Below are positions 12,491 through 18,155 of a DNA stretch of 18,155 bases, piece after piece. The translations under genes and the position numbers were made by a program. Under the pieces are notes generated by a model. That model did not search any database and had not been told where the DNA came from. It worked only from the letters and a program-made list of their open reading frames with translations. This DNA comes from Bryobacterales bacterium (lineage in GTDB: Bacteria; Acidobacteriota; Terriglobia; Bryobacterales; Bryobacteraceae). Position 1 is the stretch's first letter. The number at the start of each line of letters is the position of its first letter. The stretch lies in the NCBI GenBank assembly GCA_009697495.1, contig SHUN01000007.1:1-18155 (forward strand), read 5' to 3'.

Positions 12491-13930
12491 CTAATGAGCT
12501 CCTTTGCCGCTGACTACCTGCGGAATCGTGCGCAACATAATCTTCCAATCCAGCGCCAGCGACCACGTATCAATGTACTGCATGTCCAGCGCCATCCATC
12601 GCTCGAAGTCTACCGCGTCCCGCCCTTCGACTACCCACAGGCAGGTCAGCCCCGGGCGCATCCGAAGCCGGCGCCGCTGCCATCGCTTGTATTGTTCCAC
12701 CTCTTCCGGCACCGCCGGCCGTGGACCCACTAACGACATATCGCCGCGCAGCACATTCCATAACTGCGGCCACTCGTCAATCGAGAATTTCCGCAGCCAG
12801 CGCCCCACCGGCGTCAGCCGCGGATCGTTCTTGATCTTAAACACCAGTTCCCGCTCGTTCCGCCCGGCCAACGAAGCCTTCATCGCCTCCGCATCCGCCA
12901 CCATCGAGCGGAACTTGTACAACACAAATCGCCGCCCGTTCAGCCCGCATCGCTCCTGCCGGAACAGCACCGGACCCGCCGTCGTCATCCGGACCAACAC
13001 CGCCACCACCGCCATCACCGGGCTCACCGCCAACAGGGAAACCGCCGCCAGCGCCACGTCGATGAACCGCTTTAGCAACAGCCGCACTTCATCGTGAGGC
13101 GCGCCGGAAAACGTCAGCATCGGCGCCGCGCCCAGACGCTCCAAATACACTTCGCTATGCACATGCGGAAAGAAGTCCACCGCAACCCGGCTCCGGACCC
13201 CCTCCTCATCGCACAGCAGGAACGTCTCTTCCAAATCCGCCAACTGCTCCGATGGCACAGCGAACAGCACCTCGTCGATCACATGCCGCCGCAGCAACTC
13301 CGGCAACTCCGCCAACGAACGCACCGGATACTCCCGCCGTAACTCGATCGACGCCACCACCGGACTCACATCCAGAAAGCCCGACAGCCGCAACCCATAC
13401 GCCGCCGCGTCCTCAACCAACCCCGCCACCCGCCGCGCGCTGTCGCCCGTGCCCACGATCCATAGGTAGCGCTCGCCGCCAAACCGCTGCCGGTACCATC
13501 CCAATATCGGCGCAGCATTCCACCGGAACGCCAACAGCGCCAACGCGGCGAAGCCGACAAATAGCGCTAAAAACAACCGGCTCATGTCTAAACGGAGCGC
13601 GAATTGCGCGAGTACCAATAAAGCCGGCGCCAGCGCCGCCTGCCTGAAAGTGCGCTGTAGGGTCTCCCGGCGAGATAGGCCCTCAAAGGCTTCATAGTCG
13701 CCAAACCACAGCGAAGTGCCCCAATAGCAGAGCATCGCCAGCAGCAGCAGCAGAATCTTGACCGGAAGGAGGAAGTAGAAGTCTTTAGCCAGCGGCAACA
13801 GGGCGCGCGTCTGATAGGCCGCCTCAAAGGCCAGCCACACCAACAAGCCATCGGCAAGCAGGTGAAACAGACGGAGTTTGCGCTGGTGTCGGGAAAACAC
13901 GGTTCGCTTCAAGGGTAGCAGCCTCGCCAT
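12491..13930 (-). CDS. Polyprenyl-phosphate sugar (hexose-1-phosphate) transferase for exopolysaccharide synthesis
   Basis: Inner-membrane initiating enzyme that moves a sugar-1-phosphate from a nucleotide sugar to undecaprenyl phosphate, starting exopolysaccharide, capsule or O-unit assembly (WcaJ/WbaP class). The 479 residues fit the family. Residues about 18-140 hold four or five membrane segments. Residues about 150-270 form the Rossmann-like CoA-binding-type domain (WIVGTGDSARRVAG). The C-terminal catalytic domain starts at KRFIDV (287-292), with a hydrophobic re-entrant helix, then YKFRSM (338-343), DEWPQLWNVL (385-394) and GDMSLVGPRP (396-405). The sugar specificity cannot be read. The ATG at 13930 follows AGGGAGG at about 10 nt. 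No glycosyltransferase cluster is next to it, so it may work with genes elsewhere. pyrE follows after 3 bp. Confidence 0.93.
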   Translation of the reverse strand: MARLLPLKRTVFSRHQRKLRLFHLLADGLLVWLAFEAAYQTRALLPLAKDFYFLLPVKILLLLLAMLCYWGTSLWFGDYEAFEGLSRRETLQRTFRQAALAPALLVLAQFALRLDMSRLFLALFVGFAALALLAFRWNAAPILGWYRQRFGGERYLWIVGTGDSARRVAGLVEDAAAYGLRLSGFLDVSPVVASIELRREYPVRSLAELPELLRRHVIDEVLFAVPSEQLADLEETFLLCDEEGVRSRVAVDFFPHVHSEVYLERLGAAPMLTFSGAPHDEVRLLLKRFIDVALAAVSLLAVSPVMAVVAVLVRMTTAGPVLFRQERCGLNGRRFVLYKFRSMVADAEAMKASLAGRNERELVFKIKNDPRLTPVGRWLRKFSIDEWPQLWNVLRGDMSLVGPRPAVPEEVEQYKRWQRRRLRMRPGLTCLWVVEGRDAVDFERWMALDMQYIDTWSLALDWKIMLRTIPQVVSGKGAH

Positions 13931-13966
13931 CCCGCCCGCCCTCCCTGGTGCTTACCCGCGAACCGG

Positions 13967-14027
13967 CTCGCTTACGCTCGCGGCTCAGTAACGCTTCACC
14001 CGTTTCCGAGCCACGACCGTCAGGGAG
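13967..14027. repeat. REP-like inverted pair forming a long imperfect hairpin
   Basis: Arm 13967-13993 and the reverse complement of 14001-14027 are identical at 21 of 27 positions, with a 7-nt loop (13994-14000). The shared core is CTC-CT-ACG-TCG-GGCTC followed by G-AACG. Mismatches are spread evenly, as expected for two diverged copies of a mobile palindromic unit rather than one strict stem. I recall similar GCTCGCTTACGCTCGCGGCTC-like (20 nt or less core) sequences between genes of Solibacter-type and planctomycete genomes. Function unknown. Confidence 0.55.
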
Positions 14028-14076
14028 TGTTTTCGGTTAGAATCCCCCGAAACCGTTACGCACGCCGCACTCCCCC

Positions 14077-14105
14077 TTGCGCCCGGGAACATGTTAGTGA
14101 ATACT
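14077..14105 (+). promoter_or_regulatory. Candidate promoter of the TetR-adaptor-RND operon
   Basis: TTGCGC (14077-14082) and AATACT (14100-14105) are 17 bp apart. Both hexamers are moderate. Transcription would begin near 14112, giving a leader of about 14 nt without a Shine-Dalgarno site. The -10 element lies inside the first palindrome at 14094-14107, as expected for a repressed promoter. Confidence 0.35.
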
Positions 14106-14122
14106 AAGTTAGTGACTGCTAG
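14094..14122 (+). promoter_or_regulatory. Tandem palindromic operators, probable TetR binding sites
   Basis: The first site, TTAGTGAATACTAA (14094-14107), is a perfect inverted repeat TTAGT/ACTAA around 4 bp. The second, TTAGTGACTGCTAG (14109-14122), begins exactly 15 bp later and is imperfect. The two share TTAGTGA-T-CTA. The second ends 3 nt before the ATG of the TetR gene. Autoregulation by the adjacent TetR product is inferred from position and symmetry. Confidence 0.6.
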
Positions 14123-14125
14123 ATT

Positions 14126-14737
14126 ATGAGAGCACCCAAACTCAGTAGAGCCGACCGCCGGAAGGCCATCGTCGACACCGCCGCCAGCCTTTTCGCCGAA
14201 GTCGGCTTCCGCGGCGGCACCACGCGCGAACTCGCCAAACGCGTCGGCGTCACCGAACCCGTTCTCTACGAACACTTTCAAACCAAGAGCGATCTCTACG
14301 CCGCCATCATCGAAGACTCCGGCCGCCAGGACTTCGACACGGGCCGCCAAATTCTCGAACAGAAAGCCGCGGCGGGGGATCCGGCGGACTTCTTCACGAC
14401 GCTCGCCACGCTCATCGCCGAATACCAGGCGGGCAACCCGAACTACTTGCGCCTGATCCTCTTCAGCGCGCTCGAAAAACACGAACTGGCCGGGCTCTGC
14501 TTTGAGCGCCACGCAAAGGTGATTCACCAGATCGTCACGGCGTTCATCAAACGCCAAATCGCCCTCGGCGTTTTTCGCAAAGTGGACGCCCCTCTCGCCG
14601 CCCGGTCCTTCATGGGCATGGTGATGCACTACATGATCTTCGATCAGCACTTCGGATTCAAACTGGTCCGCTCGACGCGGAAGCGCGCCATCGGCTCCAT
14701 GGTCGACATTTTCTTAAACGGATTGAAAAACGTATGA
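14126..14737 (+). CDS. TetR/AcrR-family transcriptional regulator
   Basis: Cytoplasmic dimeric DNA-binding repressor of 203 aa, typical length. Residues about 9-57 form the TetR_N domain: RRKAIVDTAASLFAEVGF, then TTRELAKRVGVTEPVLYEHF as helix-turn-helix, then KSDLYAAI. The C-terminal ligand-binding half (about 60-203) is helical and diverse, with YLRLILFSALE and FMGMVMHYMIF as hydrophobic core segments; the ligand is unknown but is plausibly a substrate of the pump. The ATG lies 3 nt after a palindromic operator. The stop overlaps the adaptor start as ATGA, so the genes are translationally coupled. Its position as first gene of an efflux operon points to local repression of adaptor and pump together with itself. 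Confidence 0.93.
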   Translation: MRAPKLSRADRRKAIVDTAASLFAEVGFRGGTTRELAKRVGVTEPVLYEHFQTKSDLYAAIIEDSGRQDFDTGRQILEQKAAAGDPADFFTTLATLIAEYQAGNPNYLRLILFSALEKHELAGLCFERHAKVIHQIVTAFIKRQIALGVFRKVDAPLAARSFMGMVMHYMIFDQHFGFKLVRSTRKRAIGSMVDIFLNGLKNV

Positions 14738-15909
14738 AACACCTTTTAGTTGCCCTTTTATTCGTCTCGGCCTGCTCCAAGCAGGATGTCAGGATGACCC
14801 AAGCCAAGACGGTCGATCCGATCGCCGTCAAGACCGCCGCCGCCGTCGAGCGCGCCGTCGAACGGGCCATTGCCGTCACCGGCACGCTGGTCCCCGATGA
14901 GACCGTCACCGTCTCCACCGAAGTCCCTGGCCGCATCGTCGCCATTCGCGCCGACTTCGGCCAAACCGTGCACAAAGGCGATGTCCTCATTGAACTCGAC
15001 CGCACCGAATACGACCTCCAGGTCGAGCGCTCCCGGGGCGCCCTCAATCAGGCCCTCGCCCGCGTCAGCCTGCCGGCCTATTCCGGGAAGATCGCCCCGC
15101 CGGACACGACGCCCGGCGTCCGCACCGCCATCGCCCAGTTCGAAGACGCGAAATACAAATACGAAAACGCGGCAAAACTGGTCAAAACAGGCGATATCTC
15201 GCAGGATCGATTCAGCGAACTCGAGAAGGCACTCCGCGCCCGCCAGTCCGCGCTCGATGGTGCCCGCGATGAACTGCGCACCCAATGGATGAACGTCACC
15301 GCCCTCGAAGCCGATCTCAAGATCGCCGAAAAACGCCGCGGCGACACCCAGGTTCGCGTCCCCTTCGATGGCGTCGTCGGCGAAAAACTCATCTCGGCCG
15401 GCCAGTTCGTCAAGGACAACATCGGCATTCTCAAACTGGTCAAGGTCTCGCCCGTGCGACTTCGCCTGGAAGTGCCCGAGGCCGCCGCCAACGCTGTCAA
15501 AACCGGAACGCCACTGACCTTCACCACCGATGCCGCCAATGGCGTCCAGTTTGAAGCCGTCGTCCGCGAACTGAATCCTTCGCTCGACGCCCGCAACCGC
15601 ACCCTCACCGCGGAGGCCCGCCTGACGAAACCCGACACGCGCCTCCGCCCCGGCATGTTCGTCCAGGTCAGGCTCGTTACCGAGCGCGCCGCGAAGATCG
15701 TCACCGTCCCCCGCCAGGCGCTGTACAGCATCGCCGGCCTGACCAAGCTCTTCAAAATCGAGAACGGCGCAGCCCGTCTCATCACCTTCGTCCCCGGCCC
15801 CGAACAGGACGGCTTTGTCGAGGTCCCCGGCGGCCTCCTCCAAAGCGGCGACCGAGTGGCCATCAACGAACTCGCCGCCCTCACCAATGGCATGAAAGTG
15901 AAGCAGTAA
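14734..15909 (+). CDS. RND efflux periplasmic adaptor (membrane fusion) lipoprotein
   Basis: Periplasmic adaptor linking an RND pump to an outer-membrane channel, 391 aa, as in AcrA/MexA-type systems. Residues 1-14 are a lipoprotein signal with lipobox VSAC, so C14 is the acylated residue. The barrel-sandwich (lipoyl-like) half-motif is at about 50-85: TEVPGRIVAIRADFGQTV, then KGDVLIELDR. A helical hairpin follows (about 85-190), then the second lipoyl half with RVPFDGVVGEKLISAGQFV (about 205-225), a beta-barrel domain (about 230-305) and a membrane-proximal domain ending GDRVAINEL. Overlap ATGA with the TetR gene; the pump begins 3 bp after its stop. No outer-membrane factor gene is in the window. 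It is either beyond the right edge or shared. Confidence 0.94.
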   Translation: MKHLLVALLFVSACSKQDVRMTQAKTVDPIAVKTAAAVERAVERAIAVTGTLVPDETVTVSTEVPGRIVAIRADFGQTVHKGDVLIELDRTEYDLQVERSRGALNQALARVSLPAYSGKIAPPDTTPGVRTAIAQFEDAKYKYENAAKLVKTGDISQDRFSELEKALRARQSALDGARDELRTQWMNVTALEADLKIAEKRRGDTQVRVPFDGVVGEKLISAGQFVKDNIGILKLVKVSPVRLRLEVPEAAANAVKTGTPLTFTTDAANGVQFEAVVRELNPSLDARNRTLTAEARLTKPDTRLRPGMFVQVRLVTERAAKIVTVPRQALYSIAGLTKLFKIENGAARLITFVPGPEQDGFVEVPGGLLQSGDRVAINELAALTNGMKVKQ

Positions 15910-15912
15910 GCC

Positions 15913-18155
15913 ATGCAAAAACTAGCCGAACTCTGCATTAAACGGCCCGTTTTCGCGACGATGCTCATATTGATGCTCGTCGTGCTGGGCCTCGACGCCT
16001 ACCGCAAACTCGGCGTCGACTTCTTCCCGAAAGTCGAATTCCCCATCGTTACCATCAGCACCACGCTTCGCGGCGCCTCGCCGGAGGAGGTGGAAACGCA
16101 GATCTCCAAGCGGCTCGAAGAAGCGGTGAATACCGTCAGCGGCATCGACGAGTTGCAGTCCATGTCGGCCGAAGGACTCTCGCGCGTCATGATCACTTTT
16201 TCGCTCGAGAAGGACGCCGAAATCGCCGCCCAGGAGGTTCGCGACAAGGTCTCGACAATCCTCGGCCAACTGCCGGCCGACGCCGACCCGCCGGTCGTCG
16301 AAAAGCTCGCCACCGACGCCTCGCCCATCATCAATATCGTCGTCAGCGCCAATCGCGATCTACGCGAAATCACGAAGCTCGTCGACGACAGGATCAAGAA
16401 GGACATCGAGACCATCAACGGCGTCGGCCAGGTCCGCTTCATCGGCGAACGGGAACGGCAAATTCAGATCTGGCTCGATGGCCAGAAGATGTACAGCTAT
16501 GGCCTTAACATCGATCAGGTACGCGGCGCCATCGCTTCCCAGAACATCGAGGTTCCCGGCGGCCATCTGGACCAGGGCGGGCGCGAGCTCAGCGTCCGCA
16601 CGCTCGGCCGTATCCTGAAAGCCAATGACTTCGGCGATCTCATCGCCGCCAATCCCGGGGCGCCCATCCGCGTTCGCGACATCGGCAACATCGAGGACGG
16701 CTATAAGGAGACACGTTCCTCGGCCCGGCTCGATGGCAAGGAAGCCGTCGTGCTTCAGATCCGCAAACAGGCCGGCACCAACACGCTCGACATCATCCAC
16801 CGTATCAAGGAACGCATTGAAGAGCTGCGCCCCAGCCTGCCCCAGGACATCCAGCTCGCCTACGTCGGCGATCAGTCGGGCTTCATCAAGGCGTCCTTCG
16901 AAGCAGTGCAGGAGCATCTGGTCCTCGGCGGCATTCTCGCCGGTATTGTCGTGCTCATTTTCATGCGCAACTGGCGCTCCACGCTCATCGCCGCCATCGC
17001 GATTCCGACGTCCATCATCTCGACCTATACGCTGCTCAACCTGATGGGCTTCAGCCTGAACCAGATCACGATGCTGGCGCTGACGCTGATGGTCGGCATC
17101 GTCATTGATGACGCCATCGTCGTGCTCGAAAACATTTTCCGTTTCATGGAGGAAAAAGGCCTGCCGCCGATTCAAGCGGCCATTGAAGGCACTCGAGATA
17201 TCGGCCTCGCCGTGCTGGCCACCACGCTGAGTTTAGCGGTGGTTTTTCTGCCGGTCGCGTTTATGCCGGGCATCGTCGGCCGCTTCATGTCGAGCTTCGG
17301 CTTCACCGCCGCCTTCGCCATCATGGTCTCGCTGCTGGTCAGCTTCACGCTGACGCCGATGCTTTGCGGCCGGTTCCTAAAGCTGGCACCGAACCACGAC
17401 CCGCACGCCAGCAAGAACACCTGGATCTTTAAGGTCATCGACCGGCCGTATCAAGCGCTGCTGCGCTGGTCGATGAACCATCGCTGGGTCATCGTCACGC
17501 TGGCCATCGCCACCGTCGCCACAACCGGCCCCATCTTCAAGCGCGTCGGCATCGACTTCTTGCCGCAGGATGACCAAAGCGAGTTTGAGCTCACTGTCCG
17601 CATGCCCGCCGGTTCCTCGCTCGAGGGCACGGAGAGTGTGATGCGCGGCATCGAAGCAGACCTTAAAACCCTTCCTGGCGTTCAGACGCTGCTGACCCTG
17701 ATCGGTAGCGATGCCCGGCGACAGGTTGATCGCGGCAGCGTGCTGGTAACGCTCGTCGCCACGAGTGAGCGTAAGGATTCCCAGTTCCAGCTCATGGACC
17801 AGACCCGCGAGATGATGCGCAAATACAAAGACCTCGTGATCTCCGTCCAGCTCCCGGCGGTGATCGCCGGCTCCGGCCCCAATCGCGACTTCCAGTACAT
17901 CCTCAGCGGCCCCGATCTGGAGCATTTGGACAAGTACGCCGCCACCGTCATCGCGAAGCTGCGGGCCACGCCGGGAGTGGCCGACGTCGAAAGCGGGTAC
18001 GAGTCCGGCAAGCCCGAAGTGCGGGTCCGCATCAACCGCGACCGGGCTTCGGAACTCGGCGTCAGCGCCGCCTCCATCGCCACCGCGATTCGCACGCTGA
18101 TCGCCGGTGACGAGCAGGTGACCACGTTCCGCGAAGGCGATGACCGCTATGACGT
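15913..18155 (+). CDS. RND-family efflux pump inner-membrane subunit (partial, 3' end outside window)
   Basis: Proton-driven exporter of the AcrB/MexB type; 747 codons are present of an expected 1030-1050. The start is ATG at 15913, 3 bp after the adaptor stop. MQKLAELCIKRPVFATM opens the first membrane helix (about 12-30), followed by the porter domain with the GVDFFPKVEFPIV and GASPEEVE signatures. Membrane helices 2-6 run from about 335 to 480; the proton-relay pair is D399-D400 in VGIVIDDAIVVLEN. The helix after residue about 520 is followed by GIDFLPQDDQSEF, the usual start of the second porter half. The frame is open to the last base and there is no in-frame stop. Substrates cannot be read from sequence, but hydrophobic or amphiphilic drugs are usual for the family. 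Confidence 0.95.
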   Translation, partial: MQKLAELCIKRPVFATMLILMLVVLGLDAYRKLGVDFFPKVEFPIVTISTTLRGASPEEVETQISKRLEEAVNTVSGIDELQSMSAEGLSRVMITFSLEKDAEIAAQEVRDKVSTILGQLPADADPPVVEKLATDASPIINIVVSANRDLREITKLVDDRIKKDIETINGVGQVRFIGERERQIQIWLDGQKMYSYGLNIDQVRGAIASQNIEVPGGHLDQGGRELSVRTLGRILKANDFGDLIAANPGAPIRVRDIGNIEDGYKETRSSARLDGKEAVVLQIRKQAGTNTLDIIHRIKERIEELRPSLPQDIQLAYVGDQSGFIKASFEAVQEHLVLGGILAGIVVLIFMRNWRSTLIAAIAIPTSIISTYTLLNLMGFSLNQITMLALTLMVGIVIDDAIVVLENIFRFMEEKGLPPIQAAIEGTRDIGLAVLATTLSLAVVFLPVAFMPGIVGRFMSSFGFTAAFAIMVSLLVSFTLTPMLCGRFLKLAPNHDPHASKNTWIFKVIDRPYQALLRWSMNHRWVIVTLAIATVATTGPIFKRVGIDFLPQDDQSEFELTVRMPAGSSLEGTESVMRGIEADLKTLPGVQTLLTLIGSDARRQVDRGSVLVTLVATSERKDSQFQLMDQTREMMRKYKDLVISVQLPAVIAGSGPNRDFQYILSGPDLEHLDKYAATVIAKLRATPGVADVESGYESGKPEVRVRINRDRASELGVSAASIATAIRTLIAGDEQVTTFREGDDRYD

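Noticed and set aside
13985..14650. 221-aa minus-strand frame opposite the TetR gene
   Set aside because: Shadow of the TetR gene; its last residues simply read through the REP-like repeat.
14758..17175. Long minus-strand frames opposite the adaptor and RND pump genes
   Set aside because: Asp/Gly/Val-rich shadows of the real plus-strand genes with no recognisable domain.

Overview
The window most likely comes from the chromosome of a high-GC member of the Acidobacteriota, close to the Solibacter/Bryobacter group. This rests on gene content: a large Oar-like TonB-dependent receptor with an N-terminal carboxypeptidase-regulatory-like domain, a secreted cytochrome c/quinoprotein fusion, and decayed pieces of a MacB/ADOP-type ABC permease and of a kinase with a TolB-type propeller. 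It is inference from family recognition, not from a marker gene. No rRNA, tRNA, CRISPR array or complete insertion sequence was seen.

Layout. (1) 49-2307, minus: frdA and frdB, the catalytic subunits of an E. coli-type fumarate reductase. FrdB stops early at an in-frame TGA, before its last three cluster-ligand cysteines. (2) 2451-5906, minus: a 1151-aa TonB-dependent outer-membrane receptor. (3) About 5907-6459: a divergent intergenic region holding a frameshifted remnant of an ABC permease. (4) 6460-6945, plus: a CAP/SCP-domain secreted protein, whose stop codon directly abuts that of the convergent quinoprotein gene (6946-8919, minus), which follows a small coiled-coil gene (8934-9179, minus). 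(5) 9267-11872: a zone of gene debris. It contains a two-domain hypothetical protein with a broken 5' end, a decayed ABC-2 permease, an integrase-like N-terminal fragment, one apparently intact gene for a secreted Gly/Arg/Tyr-rich protein (10374-11216), a short plus-strand coding remnant, and the C-terminal tail of a kinase/TolB-propeller protein. (6) 11873-13930, minus: a polyprenyl-phosphate sugar transferase followed 3 bp later by a pyrE-like phosphoribosyltransferase. (7) 13931-14125: a divergent intergenic region with a long REP-like inverted repeat and two tandem palindromes just ahead of a TetR gene. (8) 14126-18155, plus: TetR regulator, lipoprotein periplasmic adaptor and RND pump (cut by the window end), arranged as a tight operon.

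How the genes work together. The best-defined unit is the self-regulated tripartite efflux operon on the right: the TetR product probably binds the tandem palindromes that overlap its own promoter and controls adaptor and pump together. The sugar transferase starts lipid-linked exopolysaccharide or O-unit synthesis and is coupled to a pyrimidine-nucleotide enzyme. FrdAB would interconvert fumarate and succinate at the membrane, with anchor subunits expected beyond the left edge. I did not find a clearly new biological system. The items most worth checking are the truncated frdB, the tandem operators, the REP-like hairpin and the debris zone.
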